This document shows, piece by piece, positions 48,315-55,290 of a stretch of DNA of 64,000 nt. Each line of letters begins with the position of its first letter. Position 1 is the first letter of the stretch. The stretch spans positions 17,480 through 81,479 of the forward strand of contig CAYJSJ010000002.1 in NCBI GenBank assembly GCA_964373065.1, read 5' to 3'. The position numbers and the translations under genes are program-made. The notes under the pieces were generated by a model. That model saw nothing but the letters and a program-made list of their open reading frames with translations, was not told where the DNA came from and did no database searches. The DNA comes from CAYJSJ01 sp964373065. Lineage in GTDB: Bacteria; Patescibacteriota; Gracilibacteria; Peribacterales; Peribacteraceae.

Positions 48315-49589
48315 CTATAAGAGCGTCGCAAGCGCGCGTTCGACCTTCGTCTGCCACTTGAGTTGTTCGTATGCCTGTGCACCTTTCTGGTACGCGGGAG
48401 CTACTTCCTTCCTCTGCCCTGCGTCTGCCTTGGCAAGAAAGCCCTCGACGATTTGGTCCATCTCTGCATCGGTCACATCGATGCTCTTTTCTTCCACCAG
48501 CTTCTGGATTCCGAGCCGCAATGTGAGGCGCTTTGTTGCCTGCTCGGCCATTTCCTTCATAAAATCTTCCGGTGGTTTCTTTGTTTTTTGCAGCCACTGT
48601 TCCACGGAAAGCTCCTGATGCCTCAGCTGCTTCGTGAATTCTCCGATGATTTGTTGCCTCTCCTCGTCTATGAGCTCCGGTGCAAGTTCCACTGTCGTGC
48701 AGTCGGCGATTTTCTCCAGAAGTGCACGTTCCTGACGTTGGTGTTCCATTGCTTGTTCCTGCCGGAGCATGGATTCCCGTATCTGTGTTCGAAACTCCTG
48801 CTCTGAAGCGGCATTGAGCTCCTTTTGCACGAAAGTATCCGTGAGCTCCGGTCGTAGAACTTCTTCGATCTTTGTTACCGTAACGTGAAACGTGACGGGC
48901 TTTCCCTGCAGCTGCTCTGCATGGTACTTCGCGGGGAAGGTGAGGGTGAAGTCTGTACTCTCTCCGTTTTTCATGCCGATGAGTGCGTCCTCGAAACCGG
49001 GGATGAGCACCTTCGATCCGATCTTCACCGCATGTCCTTTCGTACGGATGCCGTCAATTTCTTTACCCGATGCGTCGGTGCCGTGGAAATCCATCGTGAT
49101 CCGATCTCCGCTGTGTGCCGCTCGATCGACTGTGCGAAACGACGTATGCTTTTCTAGGATGTATTCGACCATCTTCTCCACATCGTCATCTGTCAGCGCG
49201 GGTTCTTTTTTTTCAATGGTGATCTTCTTGATCCCCTTCAGCGTCACTTCCGGTTTTTCCACGAAGATGATCTTCAGTGTCAGCGGCTCCCGACTCTGAG
49301 CTTCCACACGCGGCTGGATGACGGGCTTGATATCCTGTTCTTTTATAAGTGATTCAAAGACGGATGGAAGCAGGTGGTGAACCGTTTCCTCGAAGAGTTT
49401 TTGCGGATGTATTTTCTCGCGCATCATGTGTACGGGTGCAGATCCTTTACGGAATCCGGGCAGTTCAATGTTGCGGGAAAGTTCGTGGAGAGCTTTTGCT
49501 TCTGCGGGGGCGGTGTCCGCTTCATCGAACGTGATTGTGCATTCGATGCGTCCGCCTTTGAGCCGTTTGATGACGGGTGGGAGTGACAT
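48315..49589 (-). CDS. tig: Trigger factor, ribosome-associated chaperone
   Basis: First chaperone to meet nascent chains. 424 residues from the ATG at 49589 (M-S-L-P-P-V-I-K-R-L), the family-like start; a longer frame is not conserved. The ribosome-binding loop is G-F-R-K-G-S-A-P near 44-51; the FKBP-type domain spans about 150-235; the C-terminal arm is rich in Q, E and K. Last gene of a minus-strand run with secF and the 347-residue protein. Confidence 0.94.
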   Translation of the reverse strand: MSLPPVIKRLKGGRIECTITFDEADTAPAEAKALHELSRNIELPGFRKGSAPVHMMREKIHPQKLFEETVHHLLPSVFESLIKEQDIKPVIQPRVEAQSREPLTLKIIFVEKPEVTLKGIKKITIEKKEPALTDDDVEKMVEYILEKHTSFRTVDRAAHSGDRITMDFHGTDASGKEIDGIRTKGHAVKIGSKVLIPGFEDALIGMKNGESTDFTLTFPAKYHAEQLQGKPVTFHVTVTKIEEVLRPELTDTFVQKELNAASEQEFRTQIRESMLRQEQAMEHQRQERALLEKIADCTTVELAPELIDEERQQIIGEFTKQLRHQELSVEQWLQKTKKPPEDFMKEMAEQATKRLTLRLGIQKLVEEKSIDVTDAEMDQIVEGFLAKADAGQRKEVAPAYQKGAQAYEQLKWQTKVERALATLL

Positions 49590-49614
49590 AGGGGCGGGAA
49601 GAACATTCGTTTCT

Positions 49615-50511
49615 TTACTCCTTCTTCTTCCAATACACGAGAAGCGGCGTTGCGAGGAAGATGGATGAATACGTTCCGAGGATGATGCCGACCGAAAGCG
49701 TGAGAACGAACCAACGGATACTTTCCGCGCCGAGGGCCGCGAGCGCAAGCAGCATAATGAGCGTGGAGCCGCTTGTGTTGATCGAGCGAGAGATACTCTG
49801 GCGAAGGCTCCGGTCTGCTGTTTCGGAAAAGTCCTCCTTGCGTCCTTGGTCGGAGACATTTTCGCGTATGCGGTCGAAGACGATAATAGTGTCGTTTACG
49901 GAGTATCCGAGTACGGTCAAGAGAGCGGTGATAAAGAGCGTATCTACTTCGAAGCTTGAAAACTGTCCGATGACGACGAAGATACCGGTGGTAATAAGGA
50001 GATCATGCAGGAGGGTGATGACGGCGATGATGCCGAAACGCCACGGCGAAAGCCTGCGCGGAACTTTTCGGAATGCGAATGCGATGTACACGATGATGGC
50101 AGTCGATGCGATGATGAGTGCCCAGACCGCCCCCTTTTTGAGCGATGCGCCGACTGTCGGCCCGATGACGGTGAACTGAAGTTCACGGACTGTACCGGCA
50201 GATGCGGCAATGTGCTTGAGCAGTGCAAGGTGCTCCTCATTACTCATGTCGCGCATGCGCAGGAGTACGGTATTGCCCTTTGTTGCGGATAGTGCGACGT
50301 TCCCGAGCGGAGGGACACCGGTGAACGTCTTCACCGCTTCCGCAATATCCCCTTTTGTTTTGCCATCCGGCAGGGAGAGCTCCATGAGCGTGCCTCCCGT
50401 GAAATCTATGCTGAGCTTCGGCCCCGGCCAGACAAGCAAAGCGATGCTGAGGAGCGTCAGCACTGCAGAGAGCGGAACGAAGAACTTCGCGAGTCTGAGG
50501 TAGGAAATCAT
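49615..50511 (-). CDS. secF: Protein translocase accessory subunit SecF
   Basis: Helps drive Sec export using the proton gradient. 298 residues, six helices; D-F-T-G-G-T-L-M-E near 35-43 and G-Y-S-V-N-D-T-I-I-V-F-D-R-I-R-E-N near 217-233 are signature motifs. SecD, normally just upstream, is not next to it; an unrelated-looking protein occupies that place. SecD may be elsewhere. Confidence 0.94.
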   Translation of the reverse strand: MISYLRLAKFFVPLSAVLTLLSIALLVWPGPKLSIDFTGGTLMELSLPDGKTKGDIAEAVKTFTGVPPLGNVALSATKGNTVLLRMRDMSNEEHLALLKHIAASAGTVRELQFTVIGPTVGASLKKGAVWALIIASTAIIVYIAFAFRKVPRRLSPWRFGIIAVITLLHDLLITTGIFVVIGQFSSFEVDTLFITALLTVLGYSVNDTIIVFDRIRENVSDQGRKEDFSETADRSLRQSISRSINTSGSTLIMLLALAALGAESIRWFVLTLSVGIILGTYSSIFLATPLLVYWKKKE

Positions 50512-50533
50512 CGTGAGGCGGAGCCTAACGGGA

Positions 50534-51577
50534 TCAGGGCAGGGAATCCAGCAGTTCCGGCAATTTCTCGTTTCCCCGAAGTGTTACGGTGCAGCGTCCA
50601 TCTTTCCATAGAGAGGAGAAAAGCACGGTGCCAGTACCGATCTTTGTTTTTTGTTGTTCTTGGATGAACGCGCCGAAACGTTCCGGAAGTCTTGCGAGAT
50701 TGATCTCGCCTGCGGTCGTCAGAATGCTGCGCTCGTGACGCTGTGGCAGCAGAAGGTTTCTCCGTTCATCCATAGCCGTAAAGAGGAGATCCCTTTCGGT
50801 ACCGATCAAAAACCTCGTTCCGAGAGTGGCGGTAAAGAGCCCTTCCTGTGCGGACGTGCCGTACGTTTCACGCAGCGTCCAGCCTTTGTATAGGGTCTGA
50901 CCCCTATGAATCATTGCATCGTCGCTTCGGATATCGACGGATGAGAAACGCGAATCGAGCGTTCGTCGTACGATGCGGGAGGAGGAGAGGGTCCCCGCAT
51001 AGGAGGCATGTAGTGCATCGACGAGTGTCGCAGATCTGTTGGATGCCGGCAGCGATCCTTCGACGAGTATTCCTCCCGGAGCAGTGAACTGTACGCTCCC
51101 CGGCTCTGTAAAGAGGAGTGGAAGGTCTTGGAGCACACTGATCTCCGTACCGAGTCGCGCAGACAGTGATCGGAGTAACCCCTCGAGTATCGCAGCATCC
51201 TCCGGTGTCAGCCCAGCTTGTACATGGGCAAATGACTCCCTTCCATCGCCGAAACTGATGACGGCGAATGCTTCGGGGAGATTGGCGATTTCCTCGGACG
51301 CTTGTGCCATCGGTCGCTTAGTGCACAACGTCGTGACCGTACGTGCACGGTCATCCTTCATAAGGGCATAGGAGCTGCCGCCTCCGGTGAGGTATGCACT
51401 GAGTACGCGTAGCATCCATGAGGCTTGCGGCGGGAGCATTGCCGTTTCTCCGCGTATCCATCGTGATTCTTCGAAGATCCGAAGCCGCTCGGTTCCCATG
51501 ATGAGCCCGGTAAGGAGAAGCGCACTCATGATCATGGCTGCGACTATCAGTGTGGCGACTCGAAAATACTGCTGCAT
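50534..51577 (-). CDS. Membrane-anchored extracytoplasmic protein of unknown function
   Basis: 347 residues. One N-terminal helix (V-A-T-L-I-V-A-A-M-I-M-S-A-L-L-L-T-G-L-I), the rest predicted outside the membrane with mixed alpha/beta character. Features G-G-G-S-S-Y-A-L-M-K-D-D and L-G-T-R-F-L-I-G-T-E-R-D-L. The layout recalls bacterial DUF3352-like proteins, but I cannot confirm it. It takes the place of secD in front of secF, 22 bases away, so it may take part in export or folding. Confidence 0.7.
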   Translation of the reverse strand: MQQYFRVATLIVAAMIMSALLLTGLIMGTERLRIFEESRWIRGETAMLPPQASWMLRVLSAYLTGGGSSYALMKDDRARTVTTLCTKRPMAQASEEIANLPEAFAVISFGDGRESFAHVQAGLTPEDAAILEGLLRSLSARLGTEISVLQDLPLLFTEPGSVQFTAPGGILVEGSLPASNRSATLVDALHASYAGTLSSSRIVRRTLDSRFSSVDIRSDDAMIHRGQTLYKGWTLRETYGTSAQEGLFTATLGTRFLIGTERDLLFTAMDERRNLLLPQRHERSILTTAGEINLARLPERFGAFIQEQQKTKIGTGTVLFSSLWKDGRCTVTLRGNEKLPELLDSLP

Positions 51578-52098
51578 AGGATGTAAGCTTATCTACCTCG
51601 CACCGGCGTTCCTACGCGTTCTTTGTACAATAAATGTATTCATACAAGAGTTTTATCCTCTGTCTATCGCAACTTCTTGCACATCGAACATGTTCTGAGT
51701 ACGATATGCAGATTTACCAAAACAGTAAATCCAAAGACACACAAACGGCACGAGGTGCCGGGGCGGGCCCGCCTTCACATACATGATCCTTCACACTAAC
51801 GCGCTTCAACGGAGAGAGGACGGTGTCCGCCTGAGGCGGATAGCGCCCTCTCTGCTCTGCGATGCCGTTTCATGGAAGAGAGGTCGCTCCATGCGATGCA
51901 TCCACTCATTCCCCATGGATCCCTTGGCTTCGGCTTTGTCTTGGATTCTGGTCGGGGGCCTCGTCCGGTAGCGAGGATAAACGAGATACCGAAGCAAGGC
52001 AGGGAATAGAGGCCACCTCGCCTCAGTCATCTCTTGAGCGCTCGTACCTCCCTTCTCTTAGAATAGGTACAGATAGCGTAAGAGGGGTCACATACAAA

Positions 52099-52133
52099 CA
52101 AAAAAGGCCAGAGGTAATTCTGGTCTTTTTTGT
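52099..52133. terminator. Bidirectional terminator
   Basis: AAAAAA-GGCCAGA-GGTAA-TTCTGGTC-TTTTTT: about 7-8 bp stem with A6 before and T6 after. It would end a plus-strand transcript of the structured block or a minus-strand transcript of the TPR operon. Confidence 0.85.
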
Positions 52134-52138
52134 AGTTT

Positions 52139-52167
52139 CGCATGGGAAACCTACGGTTTCCCATGCG
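52139..52167. other. Perfect 13-bp hairpin
   Basis: CGCATGGGAAACC-TAC-GGTTTCCCATGCG, directly after the terminator. No T-run follows it. Confidence 0.85.
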
Positions 52168-52202
52168 GAACCCCTTCCCTCTTAATGGAGTGCCTCCAGA
52201 GT

Positions 52203-52313
52203 GGCAAAGCCACTCTTCGGCACATTTATTTATTTATTGGAGGAAGTTCCTCTTGTCATTACACTCGTAAAGCCACTCTTCGGCACATTTATTGGAGGTA
52301 GTTCTTCTTGTCA
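52203..52313 (+). repeat. Two long direct repeats
   Basis: AAAGCCACTCTTCGGCACAT followed by TTATT, GGAGG and AGTTC-TCTTGTCA occurs at about 52206-52260 and 52271-52313; the first copy has an extra TTATTTAT. Not spaced like a CRISPR array (only two copies, no matched spacer). Confidence 0.8.
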
Positions 52314-52345
52314 ATGCGCTAGCAAAGCACGTCTTTGTGATACGT

Positions 52346-53671
52346 TCATTTCTTCAATGCATCCAACTGTTCTTGGAGACCGGGAAATTTCGGGTTGATC
52401 TCCAGTGCCTTCTCGAATGCTATGCGAGCGTCCTCTGTTTTTCCAAGCTGTGCCGCCACGGTGCCAAGCAGGGAATAGGCACCTGCGTCTTCGGGCCATT
52501 TCTTCGTTGCTTCTATTGCCTTTACCAGTGCTTCTTCCGGGCGGCCGAGAGAAGCAGCCGCTGTGACGAAGCCCTCGTACGCTTCTATAGACGCCTGCGG
52601 ATCGTCGGTCAGCGCTTCGTACTGGTCGAGGGCGAGGCCGGCGTTACCGATCTCGAGAGCGTACCGCGCAATGAGGCGTCGCACTTCGGCCTGCGGCACA
52701 AACCCATTTGTCAGTGCGTACTCAAAGAAGGTAATCGCGTTTTGTACCTCGTGCATGGCGGCGTAGGCGCGTGCGAGGAAATACTGGATCTCGGGTTTCT
52801 GCGGGTCGAGTGCGTAGGCGTGTTCCAAGGAAGCGAGGGACTGCTCGGTGCGTTCTGTCACGAGCTCGCAATACCCTTGCACGATCCATGCGTCGCGGTA
52901 ATCGTCTTTCACGGAAGTCACCTGAACGAGGAGCGGGAGTGCCAATTCGCATTCCTGCACCTGCGCTAGCGCTCGGGAGATGAGCGTGATCAGGTGCGCA
53001 TCTGCCCCGTCGGGAAAGAGCGCAAATTCGTCGTACGCCGCCCTGAGCGTCCGGGCATTACTGCGCAGAACAGGATCCCAGCCTTCCGCAGTGAGCGTCA
53101 GCTCTTGCATTGCCTGTTCATGATTCCCTTGGATGAGGGCAAGGAGTGCAAACCCGTAGTGCTGCTGCGGAGAATCTTCCGCGCTTTCGAGAAGAGTGCG
53201 TGCTGCCACAAGTTCTCCGGTTCTCAGATGGATGATCACTTCCAGAAGCACGATGTCTTCCGGGCGTGCACCTGCATTCTTCATGTTCCTGAGCGTTTCA
53301 CGAATGCCTTTCATGTTTCTTCGTTGCAGCTGCGCTTGTGCGAGTTTCCGCAGCGCGGGGAGCCCTGCTCCTTCTTGTACCGCTTCTGCGTATGCCTGTT
53401 CAGCGTCCTGCCATTCCCCCCGTAGCGCAAAGAGATCTCCTTCCCTGAGCCGCAGCAGCGCAAGGTCTTGCGTTGCAACGACGGTATCGGAGAACAGTGC
53501 GGGTCCGGTACCCGGCAGTGTAAACTCTTGCAATGTTCTTCCGCTTGCCATGAGTGTCGATTGCGTCAGCTGCCACCAGAGAAATACCATCAGTAATCCG
53601 GCACAAACCGTTGCGAGCGCGATAGGAGCTATAATGCGTACGGGGATTTTCATACGGTAGCAGCGTACCAT
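52346..53671 (-). CDS. Tetratricopeptide-repeat protein, membrane anchored
   Basis: 441 residues. An N-terminal helix (I-I-A-P-I-A-L-A-T-V-C-A-G-L-L-M-V-F-L-W-W) anchors the protein; the remainder is TPR helices outside the membrane, the clearest at the C-terminus (A-Y-S-L-L-G-T-V-A-A-Q-L-G-K-T-E-D-A-R-I). TPRs bind other proteins, so it may scaffold surface assembly. The start is adjacent to the stop of the 53672 gene (no gap). Last gene of a four-gene operon. Confidence 0.88.
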   Translation of the reverse strand: MVRCYRMKIPVRIIAPIALATVCAGLLMVFLWWQLTQSTLMASGRTLQEFTLPGTGPALFSDTVVATQDLALLRLREGDLFALRGEWQDAEQAYAEAVQEGAGLPALRKLAQAQLQRRNMKGIRETLRNMKNAGARPEDIVLLEVIIHLRTGELVAARTLLESAEDSPQQHYGFALLALIQGNHEQAMQELTLTAEGWDPVLRSNARTLRAAYDEFALFPDGADAHLITLISRALAQVQECELALPLLVQVTSVKDDYRDAWIVQGYCELVTERTEQSLASLEHAYALDPQKPEIQYFLARAYAAMHEVQNAITFFEYALTNGFVPQAEVRRLIARYALEIGNAGLALDQYEALTDDPQASIEAYEGFVTAAASLGRPEEALVKAIEATKKWPEDAGAYSLLGTVAAQLGKTEDARIAFEKALEINPKFPGLQEQLDALKK

Positions 53672-54292
53672 TTATTCAATCGACGGGCTCATCTCACCGT
53701 CTCGGTCTTTTTTCGACCTGCCACCGACAGTGGCTTTGGCGGAAGCTTCCGAAATATGTTTCGGGATCACCGCTTCTATTCCTCCCCACGATGCGTCCAT
53801 GTCTTCAGGGAGGAGTATCGTCACTTGGTCGCCGACTTCCGCGCGATAAAATGTGACGGAGGCCAGAAGGACTCGGTAGACCTTGCCTTCGGCTAGTACT
53901 TTGTATTGGCCATCTTCCTGGATGAGCACGCCGACCACTGTTCTTCGCCGCACCGGTGCGATCTGTTTATAGATGAATTTTCCCTCATCAGTAATCGTCA
54001 GTTTCATGCCGTCTCCTTCAACAAGTTTGCTCTTGCTCGCGTAGTTTGCCGGAACAGGGTAGCCCTGGCCGGAAGCATCAATCATGTTTTGGCCGTCGAA
54101 GATGCCTTCGACAACTTTGCCTTCGATACTTGTTCCGGCTCTGCCTGCAGTGATGTTTGCTCGGGAAATATGCCGCTCACGATCCGTATCTGCCACACCT
54201 GTCAAATCGCGCAGCAGTGAATTCGCAGTTTTTAAGTTGGATGTCGCCGTTTCCAGAAGTTCCTGAATGTGGAGAAGCTTGTCGTCGGACAT
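53672..54292 (-). CDS. Hypothetical protein with helical N-terminus and beta-rich core
   Basis: 206 residues from the ATG at 54292. The first 40 residues are helical (I-Q-E-L-L-E-T-A-T-S-N-L-K-T-A-N-S-L-L), then a beta-rich segment with G-K-V-V-E-G-I-F-D-G-Q-N-M and T-V-V-G-V-L-I-Q-E-D-G-Q-Y-K-V-L, and a basic Ser-rich tail. No signal peptide. The middle looks like a small barrel domain, but I know of no assigned function. Confidence 0.75.
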   Translation of the reverse strand: MSDDKLLHIQELLETATSNLKTANSLLRDLTGVADTDRERHISRANITAGRAGTSIEGKVVEGIFDGQNMIDASGQGYPVPANYASKSKLVEGDGMKLTITDEGKFIYKQIAPVRRRTVVGVLIQEDGQYKVLAEGKVYRVLLASVTFYRAEVGDQVTILLPEDMDASWGGIEAVIPKHISEASAKATVGGRSKKDRDGEMSPSIE

Positions 54293-54299
54293 GTGGTAT

Positions 54300-55286
54300 T
54301 TATGAAAGGGGATGAACGGAGACGTGGAGAGGAGTTTTTGTAAGCCTTTTCCTGATCTCTGTGTCTCTGAGCAAGCCGGTCTGGGCGCCAATCGCCCCCA
54401 CCACACTCGCCGCCTGTATACTACCCGCTTCCATAGCTTCTTTCAAGCTAAATCCGTTCAGAAGTGCCCACGTGGCACCGGTGCCGAATGCATCACCCGC
54501 GCCGGTCGTATCCACGATGGTAGTGCCTTCCACCACGGGACAGCGGTAGAGGTACTGACCGTCACTTGCCATACTTCCGCGCTTTCCATCGGTGACGACG
54601 ACGTTTTTTACGCCTGCTACAAGCAGACAGGAAATGGCCTCCTCAGATGTTTCACTCTTTGTGAATGCAAGCACTTCTTCTTTATTCAGAAGCAGGAGAT
54701 TTGTGTACTTGAGGAGATCAATAGTATTTTTTGGTTCCATACCCTTGTCTATCTGGCAGCCACCGGGGTTCCATGTCAGACCGGTCTTGTCTGTTTTCAG
54801 CATCTCTACGATGTCATCTTGGATCACGCAGCTCTCCTCCTGCACATGGTTGAAGTACACCCAATCCATCGATTCGATCATCCGTTTGTCAAAGGTTGCC
54901 TTATGCAGATGTGCATTGGTGCCCGGTTCGTAGAGGATGACGCGCTCGCCAGAACCGCCTGAGAGAATGATGGAGAAGCTGCTGACCTCACCTTCGACGA
55001 CGGTCACGCAATCGGTGTTTACATTCTGCTTCAAAAGATTTTCGATCAGCTTTTGCCCCCATTGATCCGACCCTACCACTCCTTCAAATGCGGCATCACA
55101 CCCTAAGCGCGCAAGGCCAACAGCCGTGTTACATGCACCTCCGCCGCAGGTTTCGAGGATGTCCTCCACCCGGATCTTTGCTCCGAACGGCATGGTGAGC
55201 GCGTCGGCGGATTCGCCGAACGTACCCGGAAGTCGGACGAAGAGATCGTAGGTCGCGCCTCCGATGGAAAACGTTCTCTTTTGCAT
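54300..55286 (-). CDS. PfkB-family carbohydrate/nucleoside kinase
   Basis: Phosphorylates a sugar or nucleoside with ATP. 328 residues. Signature 1 G-G-G-A-C-N-T-A-V-G-L-A-R-L-G near 49-63 and signature 2 D-T-T-G-A-G-D-A-F-G-T-G near 256-267, with catalytic Asp in G-A-G-D. The substrate cannot be named; ribokinase-like and adenosine-kinase-like members have the same motifs. The cytoplasmic kinase sits between an exported FN3 protein and a TPR protein. Confidence 0.9.
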   Translation of the reverse strand: MQKRTFSIGGATYDLFVRLPGTFGESADALTMPFGAKIRVEDILETCGGGACNTAVGLARLGCDAAFEGVVGSDQWGQKLIENLLKQNVNTDCVTVVEGEVSSFSIILSGGSGERVILYEPGTNAHLHKATFDKRMIESMDWVYFNHVQEESCVIQDDIVEMLKTDKTGLTWNPGGCQIDKGMEPKNTIDLLKYTNLLLLNKEEVLAFTKSETSEEAISCLLVAGVKNVVVTDGKRGSMASDGQYLYRCPVVEGTTIVDTTGAGDAFGTGATWALLNGFSLKEAMEAGSIQAASVVGAIGAQTGLLRDTEIRKRLTKTPLHVSVHPLS

Positions 55287-55290
55287 GAAC

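Larger units (their letters stand above)
51578..52345. other. 768-base non-coding region with strong folding potential
   Basis: No credible gene on either strand. Parts: palindromes at about 51746-51774 (GGCAC-GAG-GTGCC, GGCGGGCCCGCC); a highly structured block 51800-52080; a terminator at 52099-52133; a 13-bp hairpin at 52139-52167; direct repeats at 52203-52313. In the block, CCTTGGCTTCGG (about 51921-51932) pairs with CCGAAGCAAGG (51990-52000), ATTCCC with GGGAAT outside it, and CCTCG-TCCGGTAG-CGAGG inside it. The nested layout suggests a structured RNA, strand unknown. Signatures of RNase P RNA, tmRNA and SRP RNA were sought and not seen. Confidence 0.55.

Noticed and set aside
51783..52030. 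Small frames on both strands in the 51.8-52.0 kb block
   Set aside because: No start signals or protein-like composition; stem pairing explains the open frames better.
52203..52313. Possible CRISPR array
   Set aside because: Only two repeats, of unequal length, no regular spacers and no cas genes.
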